A DNA stretch of 8,351 nucleotides from Acidimicrobiaceae bacterium (GTDB lineage Bacteria > Actinomycetota > Acidimicrobiia > Acidimicrobiales > Ilumatobacteraceae). A program made the translations under genes and the position numbers. The stretch spans positions 1 to 8,351 of the forward strand of contig DMQJ01000171.1 in the NCBI GenBank assembly GCA_003455715.1, in the 5' to 3' direction. Below are positions 1-4,936 of the stretch, piece after piece; positions within the stretch are counted from its first letter, which is position 1; the number at the start of each line of letters is the position of its first letter. A model generated the notes under the pieces. That model was not told the DNA's origin, did no database searches, and saw nothing but the letters and a program-made list of their open reading frames with translations.

Positions 1-1
1 C

Positions 2-1075
2 GACCGCCTGGCCGGAGCGATCGCGATGATGCAGGCCACGATCGCGCGCTTCATCGAACTGGGTCGCGACCTCGGCACGGCCCGGGATGTGCGCGGCCTC
101 TTGCTGGAGGAGATGCAACTTGGCGAGCCCGATGAACGAGGCCGACGCCGGCCCGAGCCCACCGGTGTGCGGAGCGAGTTGACCTGCGACACGGTGATCG
201 TGGCCCTGGGCACCAACCCGAATCCGATCGTCACCCGCAACACCGCGGGCCTCGAGCTCGACCAGCGTGGCTACGTGGCTGCCCATCCCGTCACCCAGGC
301 CACCAACCTGCCCGGCGTGTTCGCGGGCGGCGACATCGTCACCGGTGGCGCCACGGTCATTCTGGCCATGGGTGCCGGGCGGCGTGCCGCTGCCGCGATC
401 CTTGGCTACCTGCGCGGCGAGAGCGTGACGAAGTCGGGCGGCGCCGAGATGGCTGGACACGACGGAGCGTGGCTCGACGACCCGTGGCTGGAAGACGGCT
501 GGCACGGTGGGCTGCTCGCCTGGAAGTGCACCGACTGTGCGAAACGCGACGAGGGCTTCGCGTTCCCCTACGGACGATGCCCGGCGTGCGGGGGAACGCT
601 GCAGCGGCTGGTTGACGACGCGCACCAGGTGCACGACGACGAAGCGCTCGACGCCATCCGCCATGCCTTCGAGATCGAACTCGGCGGGCGCGACTTCTAC
701 GTCGCTGCCGCCGAGGCCACCGTCGACGACGACCTACGAGACATGTTCGGGCGCCTGGCTGAGATGGAACGACAGCACATCGCCACGCTCGCCCAGCGCT
801 ACCACGTGGAGCCGCCACCCGAGACGGGCGACGGGTTGCACCGCGGCGTGTTGCAGGCAGGGGGCCACCGCGACCCCACCGACCCGTTCGACCTCGTGGA
901 GATGGCCCTCGAGCTGGAACGCCGAGCCGAGGCCTACTTCCGCGAGCGCATTCCCACCTCGGCCGACGCGGCCCGCGAGCTGTACCGCGAGTTGGCCGCC
1001 GAGGAAGCCGAACACATCGACCTGCTCACCACCGAACTGACAGCGATGCGAGCCAACCGCCGAGCCCTGTTGTAA
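2..1075 (+). CDS. FAD/NAD(P)-dependent oxidoreductase (GltD/SudA-type) fused to rubredoxin-like and ferritin-like domains, 5' end missing
   Basis: The reading frame is open from base 2, so the gene starts before the window; 357 residues are visible. Residues about 60-140 carry the C-terminal signature of glutamate synthase small subunit-type flavoproteins: VALGTNPNP near 67, AGGDIVTGGATVILAMGAGR at about 108-127. In this family the part binds FAD and helps pass electrons from NAD(P)H. After a linker comes a metal knuckle, Cys176-x2-Cys179-x13-Cys193-x2-Cys196 (WKCTDC, CPACGG), resembling rubredoxin-like domains. Residues about 212-347 look like a four-helix ferritin-like diiron domain: Glu224/Glu226 in helix 1, EMERQH (Glu256, His259) in helix 2, ELERR (Glu304/306) in helix 3 and EEAEH (Glu335, His338) in helix 4. 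The domain order suggests electron flow from NAD(P)H through flavin and rubredoxin-like iron to a diiron site, probably reducing peroxide or oxygen in the cytoplasm. Family assignment is firm; the reaction is inferred. Confidence 0.88.
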   Translation, partial: DRLAGAIAMMQATIARFIELGRDLGTARDVRGLLLEEMQLGEPDERGRRRPEPTGVRSELTCDTVIVALGTNPNPIVTRNTAGLELDQRGYVAAHPVTQATNLPGVFAGGDIVTGGATVILAMGAGRRAAAAILGYLRGESVTKSGGAEMAGHDGAWLDDPWLEDGWHGGLLAWKCTDCAKRDEGFAFPYGRCPACGGTLQRLVDDAHQVHDDEALDAIRHAFEIELGGRDFYVAAAEATVDDDLRDMFGRLAEMERQHIATLAQRYHVEPPPETGDGLHRGVLQAGGHRDPTDPFDLVEMALELERRAEAYFRERIPTSADAARELYRELAAEEAEHIDLLTTELTAMRANRRALL

Positions 1076-1171
1076 TGATCCGTCGTGGGATGGACAATGT
1101 CGATCCCGCGTGCAAGGCGCGACGCTCGTGGCAGCTTGCACACGTGCGCCATATCGGGCAATCTGCTCGCC

Positions 1172-1600
1172 GTGCCGCCGACGCTGACCTTCGACAGTGA
1201 ACGGAGCGTGGAGTCGAAGGATTGCGCCGCGTGCGGCCGCGGCTATGTCCTCGCGAAGGGGTTCATCTACGCCGACGGTGATCCGCACGCCGTGTACTTC
1301 GTGGCGCTCCACAACCACGGAGTGCCGGAGGCATGGATTGATGTCATCCTCGGCACCTTCGGTACCGACGACTTCTCCGACCACGTGACCTTCGGATGTC
1401 GTGTCGGGCCGGTCGAGGGGCAGAGTGAGCCAGCGGCGACCGCCGTTCATGCCGCGGTGCCGTACGGTGCGTCGCCGCTATTCGGGCAGAAGCTGTCACG
1501 TGACGAAGCACTCGCGCACCCGGCGCTTTCTGCCTTCTGGACGGTGGTGGACTTCGTGCTCGTCGAGGACCCTGATGTACATCGGCACGTTTACGGCTGA
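1172..1600 (+). CDS. Conserved-looking small hypothetical protein with one CxxC
   Basis: This is a 142-residue protein of unknown function, and I do not recognise a named family. I chose the GTG at 1172 because coding character begins there; upstream codons in the same frame, back to a GTG at 1085, look non-coding (Arg/Ser-rich, rare codons). No clear ribosome binding site precedes it, so the start is uncertain. The sequence shows Cys18-x2-Cys21 in a CAACGRGY context, then a mixed alpha/beta pattern with conserved-looking stretches (YFVALHNHG, EAWIDVILGTFG, HVTFGCRVGPVEGQ) and ends in VHRHVYG. There is no signal peptide or membrane segment, so it is probably cytoplasmic. Third-position GC is high throughout, supporting a real gene. 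It is separated from its neighbours by roughly 100-175 bp on each side and is probably transcribed alone. The single CxxC could be a metal or redox site, but nothing else supports that. Confidence 0.75.
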   Translation: MPPTLTFDSERSVESKDCAACGRGYVLAKGFIYADGDPHAVYFVALHNHGVPEAWIDVILGTFGTDDFSDHVTFGCRVGPVEGQSEPAATAVHAAVPYGASPLFGQKLSRDEALAHPALSAFWTVVDFVLVEDPDVHRHVYG

Positions 1601-1775
1601 GCGGGAGCGCGGAACTGCCTGATTGAGTTCGTCGTGGGGGCTGCGGTGTTGTTCGTGGGGTCTAGTGCCCTAGCTAGTGGGTGTTGCCCCTCACCTCGCG
1701 TCGTCCTTGAGGATGTGGACAAGGGCCGGCGGGTCGTCGAACCGTGCGATAGGTAGCGCAGAGCTGCCGATTTTG

Positions 1776-2279
1776 ATGCTGGACAGCGTCGGGGTCAGCG
1801 GCCAGTCTGACGTGATGGAAGACCTTGGCTCGTGGGGTAGTAGGGCGCTCGCTGCTGTGCGGTCGGGATCGGCATGGGAGCGATACGACTTCGATCTTCG
1901 GGAAGGCGAACCCATCGGTCCCGTCATCGAGAGCTTCGGTGCGGTCACTCGATCTCTCGGAGTTGACTGTGCCGACGCCTGCGCCATGCTCTACGTGCCA
2001 GTTCCGGAGGGCGACGGGTTCCCGGAACTGTCGGACCTCGATCCGTGGTGTGACATTCTCGTGCCTCAGCTCTACATCTGCAGTCCGAGCACGGTGGCCG
2101 CGTGGATGCACCGAGCGGAGGCATGGACTCCACTGCTGCGCGACGCACTTCTGGGTGAAGGTCTCACGATGCGAGGTTTGACTGTGCACGACAACGAAGG
2201 GGCGGCACTGGACACGTATCGAAGTCTGGTTGTGCGACGCGAAGCAAGCACTCCGACGAAGTTCGACACGCTCGATTGA
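1776..2279 (+). CDS. Hypothetical protein
   Basis: This is a 167-residue acidic protein with no family I recognise. The frame is open back to a GTG at 1677, but codons between 1677 and 1775 are poor (AGG, ATA) and the opposite strand looks more coding-like there, so I placed the start at ATG 1776; GTG 1815 or ATG 1818 are alternatives. No convincing Shine-Dalgarno sequence is present at any of them. The middle (RSLGVDCADACAMLYVPVPEG, then LDPWCDILVPQLYIC in separate stretches) has three or four Cys residues and a hydrophobic core pattern; codon third positions are mostly G or C there. There is no signal peptide or transmembrane helix. Its 3' end faces the end of the minus-strand gene at 2316, only 36 bp away, and no obvious hairpin lies between them. 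The third-position GC bias is weaker than in the housekeeping genes here, which suits an accessory gene. Confidence 0.6.
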   Translation: MLDSVGVSGQSDVMEDLGSWGSRALAAVRSGSAWERYDFDLREGEPIGPVIESFGAVTRSLGVDCADACAMLYVPVPEGDGFPELSDLDPWCDILVPQLYICSPSTVAAWMHRAEAWTPLLRDALLGEGLTMRGLTVHDNEGAALDTYRSLVVRREASTPTKFDTLD

Positions 2280-2315
2280 CCGCCCGTGGCTGCCGTTCCT
2301 GCCGAGCCGATGCCT

Positions 2316-2702
2316 CTACTGGCGAGGGTCGCGCAGCATCTTCCACTTGACCTCGGTGCCGGGTGGAGGTGGTGGTGGGATGAGAGCTTCCGCCATTCGT
2401 CGGATGTCCGAAAGATCGATCCCTTCGAGTGCTTCGGTTGGGATGGAGTCTGCGGCGTCGAGTTCTGCCAAGAGGTCTTCGATCCACTCGACGACCTCGC
2501 CAGCGGCGTCATCGCTCTCGAACGGTTCGTCGAGGTAGCCGTGCCGGTCGGAGAGCGCAATCATCAGTCCGTCTGAGACGCGTGTGGCAGTCAGCGGCCC
2601 GCCGAAACCGTCACCGCGCCGAAGTTGCCATGCAGCCGACGAGCGGCCCTTCGCTCCGTACCATTGCCCTCCGGCAAGGATCCTCTCTATGGCGCTGTCC
2701 AC
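2316..2702 (-). CDS. Hypothetical protein with C-terminal polyproline run
   Basis: This is a predicted cytoplasmic protein of 128 residues with no family I recognise. Visible features are an N-terminal IERILAGGQWYGAKGR segment, a Gly-rich middle (RRGDGFGGPLTATRVSDG), an acidic amphipathic helix region (DDAAGEVVEWIEDLLAELDAAD), six consecutive prolines and a short tail ending KMLRDPRQ. The frame stays open upstream to 3269, but that extension is antisense to the lipoprotein gene and not coding-like. I prefer the GTG at 2702 because a TACGAT hexamer sits six bases before it, the arrangement of a leaderless actinobacterial transcript. A GTG at 2762 would add 20 residues and has AGGA directly abutting it, too close to serve as a normal ribosome binding site. 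The gene is divergent from the lipoprotein gene at 2890 and convergent with the gene ending at 2279. Confidence 0.6.
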   Translation of the reverse strand: MDSAIERILAGGQWYGAKGRSSAAWQLRRGDGFGGPLTATRVSDGLMIALSDRHGYLDEPFESDDAAGEVVEWIEDLLAELDAADSIPTEALEGIDLSDIRRMAEALIPPPPPPGTEVKWKMLRDPRQ

Positions 2703-2708
2703 CTCCGA

Positions 2709-2714
2709 ATCGTA
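2709..2714 (-). promoter_or_regulatory. Putative -10 hexamer for the gene ending at 2316
   Basis: Read on the minus strand, TACGAT matches the TANNNT -10 pattern. It is followed by six bases (TCGGAG) and then the GTG at 2702. This spacing would put the transcript start at or next to the start codon. I see no clear -35 element. The assignment rests on one hexamer, so it is tentative. Confidence 0.3.
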
Positions 2715-2889
2715 TCGAGGACATCGGAGCGGCCCGTCCGAGCGGTAGTTCTCCGATAGCACTCCTAGCTGCCGATCTGGTCGCTGGACAAAGCCCGGCT
2801 GTTTCGGGCACAATGCGCTGGAGCGAGGCCGACTGGGAGCGACGGATAAGTCTCTCGAATGTGCGTGGTGCGCCGTCGTTCTTTGTGTC

Positions 2890-3336
2890 ATGGTGCTGGC
2901 AGGGTGCTCAGACGATGGTGGTGAAGCCTCGGTACCGACCTCGTCAACAGGTGTCGCAACAGAAAGCTCGGTGGTAGACGTGGATGGTGAGGTAGTTCGA
3001 GGTCCCCAAGGCAATGGCGAGGAGGAGTGGCTCCGGCTCATGGACGACGACTTTCTCGACGTGGCGACCGCGAGATTCGAGGCCGCGCCAGACGAGTGGC
3101 TGGTGACCGTCGCGACGATGGAACTCGTGAGCGAGGACCCGCTCGAAAGTGAACTCCGAGCGGCGGTAGTCAACGCTCTAACGTCGGTTCCAGGCGTCGC
3201 GAAAGTGTCGGAGTCCGACACCGGGGTCTGGCTGGTTGTTGGCGATACATCTGGCGAGCAGCTCACCATTGCGGCAGCTGGTGTGGTCGATCAGTTCGCC
3301 GATCAGATCGTGGCCTACCTCGACAGTCTCGGCTAG
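2890..3336 (+). CDS. Small predicted lipoprotein with problematic 5' end
   Basis: The protein of 148 residues from ATG 2890 begins MVLAGCSDD, so a lipobox (LAGC) sits at the very N terminus with no room for the charged and hydrophobic parts of a signal peptide. The frame upstream of 2890 is open and reads ECAWCAVVLCVMVLAGC, a good hydrophobic stretch, but contains no ATG, GTG or TTG at a suitable place. The true start may lie upstream behind a frameshift or an unusual codon. After the Cys comes a Ser/Thr/Asp/Glu-rich linker to about residue 40, then a compact domain (EWLRLMDDDFLDVA, EWLVTVATMELV, LRAAVVNALTSVPGVAKV, TGVWLVVGDTSGEQLTIAAAG), typical of exported actinobacterial lipoproteins anchored outside the membrane. 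No known function can be assigned. A GC-rich hairpin follows the stop by about 30 bp. Confidence 0.65.
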   Translation: MVLAGCSDDGGEASVPTSSTGVATESSVVDVDGEVVRGPQGNGEEEWLRLMDDDFLDVATARFEAAPDEWLVTVATMELVSEDPLESELRAAVVNALTSVPGVAKVSESDTGVWLVVGDTSGEQLTIAAAGVVDQFADQIVAYLDSLG

Positions 3337-3368
3337 CTGTGGCTCCTCCATATCTGCTGATGGAGAGT

Positions 3369-3385
3369 GCCGAGGGGTGCTCGGC
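3369..3385 (+). terminator. Possible intrinsic terminator after the lipoprotein gene
   Basis: GCCGAG and CTCGGC form a perfect six-base-pair stem around a five-base GGGTG loop, beginning 32 bases after the stop codon at 3336. There is no T run after it. U-less hairpins are often proposed as terminators in high-GC actinobacteria, so this is plausible but not certain. Confidence 0.4.
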
Positions 3386-3604
3386 GGCGGGCTTGAAACC
3401 CTGAACCCGGCACTTCGGACAAGTCAGCCCTGGACCCACCACGAACCCTAGGCCCGCACCACAGCCCACCGCCACGGGCATCCTTCAACGCGGCCCAACC
3501 GCCACGGAACCACCCCTTGACAACAAGAGGCTTCGCTCTGTTCGGTGGACAACGGCGGCGTGTTCGGTGCAATGTGCCGGCGTGAGACGCCTTCCTCGCC
3601 GGGT

Positions 3605-3638
3605 GCGCGTCCGCGGAGACGCGGCGCTCATCCGAAGG
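3605..3638 (+). repeat. 34-bp direct repeat, copy 1
   Basis: This begins GCGCGTCCGCGG and ends TCCGAAGG. It matches 4058-4091 at 31 of 34 positions by eye. The core GCGTCCGCGG also contains a small self-complementary part. Both copies can be read in one frame as ARPRRRGA-x-PK, so the repeat may be a coding relic or a structural DNA element. Confidence 0.7.
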
Positions 3639-3682
3639 GGCGGGACCCTGAACCTCGGACTGGAGCTCGGGTCTGCCCCTCC

Positions 3683-3721
3683 TCGGGACAACACGTTGTT
3701 CCCGATCGCGCTCGCGCGATC
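3683..3721. repeat. Two adjacent hairpins
   Basis: The first hairpin pairs TCGGGA with TCCCGA and continues CAAC with GTTG, with one bulged T. The second is a perfect seven-base-pair stem, GATCGCG and CGCGATC, around CTCG at 3704-3721. The outermost pairs of the first overlap the start of the second, so the two could be alternatives. No T run follows on either side. They could be a terminator pair, a protein-binding palindrome or a relic of a repeat element. Confidence 0.5.
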
Positions 3722-3763
3722 AGCCTAATGAAGGGGTGTTACACAGAAGCCGCCGCGCCGACC

Positions 3764-3777
3764 CCCGCGTCCGCGGG
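3764..3777. repeat. Short perfect palindrome sharing the GCGTCCGCGG core
   Basis: CCCGCG, a two-base TC centre, and CGCGGG form a perfect inverted repeat. Its core GCGTCCGCGG is the same ten bases found in both copies of the 34-bp repeat, giving three occurrences within about 470 bp. In GC-rich DNA part of this may be chance. Confidence 0.4.
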
Positions 3778-3799
3778 CGCATGGGCAGTCGCACAGATC

Positions 3800-3871
3800 C
3801 GCCGATCCGTGTGTGTGAGCAGCGTTGCCACTTCGTCGACACACCACGGGCTCACCCGCCGCAAGCGGTGG
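3800..3871 (+). repeat. Diverged ~70-bp direct repeat with conserved hairpin, copy 1
   Basis: This shares CGCCGATCCG-Y-GTGTGTGA, a variable middle, CACACCACG and CTCACCCGC with 4867-4936 in the same order and spacing. Bases 3807-3849 fold as five pairs, a bulged C, then five more pairs (CCGTG TGTGT against ACACA C CACGG), closed by a 22-base loop with a small inner stem. The partner shows the same bulged geometry with different bases in the loop. Confidence 0.6.
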
Positions 3872-3975
3872 TGGCCGAGCAGCGCGGGGAGATCGTGGAC
3901 GTCCCCGGCTTGGAGTGGGACGGCGGTGCGCCAAGGCCGGTGCTGATCGCTACCGACAACCGGGCGCCGCTGAGT
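3868..3975 (+). pseudogene. Coding-like fragment, possibly the start of a decayed small gene
   Basis: From the GTG at 3868 (or 3871) one frame reads VVAEQRGEIVDVPGLEWDGG and continues APRPVLIATDNRAPL with nearly all third positions G or C, unlike the surrounding DNA. The motif 'PGLxWDxGAPxPVL' vaguely recalls short hypothetical proteins of actinobacteria, but I cannot name a family. After about 3975 the frame turns into Pro/Ser/Arg-rich non-coding-looking sequence and stops at 4047; the next frame ends soon after with a stop at 4005-4007. A truncated or frameshifted relic is the best reading. Confidence 0.3.
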
Positions 3976-4057
3976 CCGTCTGGGGCCGCCCCCGCTGGAT
4001 CGCCTGACCCGCCCGGAGCTCAGCGACGACGCCGAGCCGATGATTGAGCAGCTGTCT

Positions 4058-4091
4058 GCGCGTCCGCGGAGGCGCGGCGCGCGTCCGAAGG
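4058..4091 (+). repeat. 34-bp direct repeat, copy 2
   Basis: This is the partner of 3605-3638, differing at three positions (A to G at base 15, and T to G and A to G at bases 24 and 26). It lies 50 bases before the ribosome-binding-site-like AAGGAGGAG of the gene at 4162. Beyond the 34 bases the two copies diverge, with only scattered matches. Confidence 0.7.
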
Positions 4092-4161
4092 TGAGAGGCA
4101 CCCGGAACGCGCCCGCGGCGTCGAACAAGCCTCGTGGCACAAGGAGGAGTCGATCTGCGTC

Positions 4162-4851
4162 GTGGACAACGGAACCAGGTTCGGGCACTCTGGGTGGATG
4201 CGTCGCGGGAAGACCTTCCAACCAGAAGCTGCCTGCCCGGTACGACGATTCGTCGCGGGTGCCGCCCGCTGCGCCGGTGTGGTACTGCTGGTGGCGTGCG
4301 ACGACGCAGGTCGCTCAGCCTCCAATGACCCGACCCGTACCACGGCTGCCGTGGTGGCCTCTTCGACAAGTAGCGACAGTGCCGCAACAGCCGACCCGCA
4401 GCCCGTGACGACCGACGACCAGATGCAGTCGTCCGCAGATCAGGCCGCCTTCGAGGCGGTGCTGGCGCAGCTGGACGTTGCCGTCGGCCTTGCTCCTACG
4501 GAGGCGGTGCATCTCGGCGATGCGACGCCGTGCGGGTGGGACCAGCTGGGAGGCCCACCCTTGCCGGGCGACAAGGTCGACGCCGAGGCCAGAGAGTGCT
4601 TCCTCGCCGCCCACCGCTCAGGCAGACCGGCCGTGTTCGTCAACCAGACGCGAGACAACGAAGGATCGTCCGTCCCGATCATCTTCCGGACGGAGGCGGG
4701 CCAGGTGACGATGTACTGGGACTGGACCAAGTCCCTCAGCTCCGAGGCATGGCGCACGGAAACATGCTCGACCCTCTACGTCGAAGAGCTCCGCGAGCCG
4801 CCTGCCCCCGTGTTCAGCTGCACACAATGGCCAGGCTCCGAACCGGCGTAG
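4162..4851 (+). CDS. Predicted exported lipoprotein of unknown function
   Basis: The GTG at 4162 gives 229 residues. AAGGAGGAG at 4141-4149 is the best ribosome binding site in the area, although its 12-base spacing is long; ATG 4198 (217 residues) is the alternative and yields a more usual signal peptide of 33 residues. The signal peptide has basic residues (RRF), a hydrophobic stretch (VAGAARCAGVVLLVA) and a lipobox Cys at residue 46 (LVAC). A Ser/Thr/Ala-rich linker runs to about residue 90, followed by a folded domain of about 130 residues with four Cys at roughly 123, 145, 202 and 219, which could make two disulfides outside the cell. Motifs include TPCGWDQLG, ARECFLAAHRSGRPAVFV and GQVTMYWDW. 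It resembles uncharacterised secreted actinobacterial proteins in layout. It ends 67 bp before the stop of the convergent membrane-protein gene, with a hairpin-bearing repeat between. Confidence 0.75.
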   Translation: MDNGTRFGHSGWMRRGKTFQPEAACPVRRFVAGAARCAGVVLLVACDDAGRSASNDPTRTTAAVVASSTSSDSAATADPQPVTTDDQMQSSADQAAFEAVLAQLDVAVGLAPTEAVHLGDATPCGWDQLGGPPLPGDKVDAEARECFLAAHRSGRPAVFVNQTRDNEGSSVPIIFRTEAGQVTMYWDWTKSLSSEAWRTETCSTLYVEELREPPAPVFSCTQWPGSEPA

Positions 4852-4866
4852 ACAGTGCACGGAACT

Positions 4867-4936
4867 CGCCGATCCGCGTGTGTGACCACCGCTGGCCTAT
4901 CGCACACACACCACGAACTCACCCGCGCAGACGGTG
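4867..4936 (+). repeat. Diverged ~70-bp direct repeat with conserved hairpin, copy 2
   Basis: This is the partner of 3800-3871, 1067 bp downstream. It occupies the space between the convergent genes and runs into the last codons and stop (4919-4921) of the membrane-protein gene. Bases 4877-4915 fold as four pairs, a bulged C, then four pairs (CGTG TGTG against CACA C CACG); a seven-pair alternative joins 4878-4884 to 4903-4909. Confidence 0.6.
4877..4915. terminator. Possible bidirectional terminator between convergent genes
   Basis: The hairpin within repeat copy 2 lies 25 bases past the stop of the plus-strand lipoprotein gene and just past the stop of the minus-strand gene, where a shared terminator would be expected. 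It has GTGTGTG and CACACAC arms and no T run in either direction. Its repetition elsewhere suggests it may be a spreading repeat rather than a dedicated terminator. Confidence 0.35.

Larger units (their letters stand above)
3337..4161. other. Gene-poor stretch with hairpins, diverged repeats and coding remnants
   Basis: About 0.8 kb lies between the two lipoprotein genes without an intact gene. Several open frames cross it but are Arg/Pro/Ser-rich, mutually overlapping and without supporting starts. What can be seen: a hairpin at 3369-3385; a featureless part at about 3390-3600; a 34-base repeat at 3605-3638 whose partner is at 4058-4091; two adjacent hairpins at 3683-3721; a perfect short palindrome at 3764-3777; a 72-base repeat at 3800-3871 whose partner lies at the far side of the next gene; and short coding-like stretches at 3868-3975 and 4004-4090. 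The picture is of decayed accessory DNA. I could not identify a specific mobile element. Confidence 0.6.

Noticed and set aside
734..1450. Minus-strand open frame of 238 codons
   Set aside because: Antisense to two better-supported plus-strand genes, including the ferritin-like domain; no recognisable motifs.
2763..3269. N-terminal extension of the minus-strand gene ending at 2316
   Set aside because: Ser/Thr-rich antisense of the lipoprotein gene with rare codons; coding character starts near 2740 or later.
3365..3420. tRNA-like pattern around the hairpin at 3369-3385
   Set aside because: No T-arm consensus, no acceptor stem pairing and no anticodon arm at the right distance.
3605..4091. 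CRISPR array
   Set aside because: Only two full repeat copies separated by about 420 bp of non-spacer sequence and no cas-like gene nearby.
3739..4221. Minus-strand open frame of 160 codons across the gene-poor stretch
   Set aside because: It crosses both repeats and the 5' end of the lipoprotein gene, has no start support and shows an Arg/Pro/Ser-rich composition.
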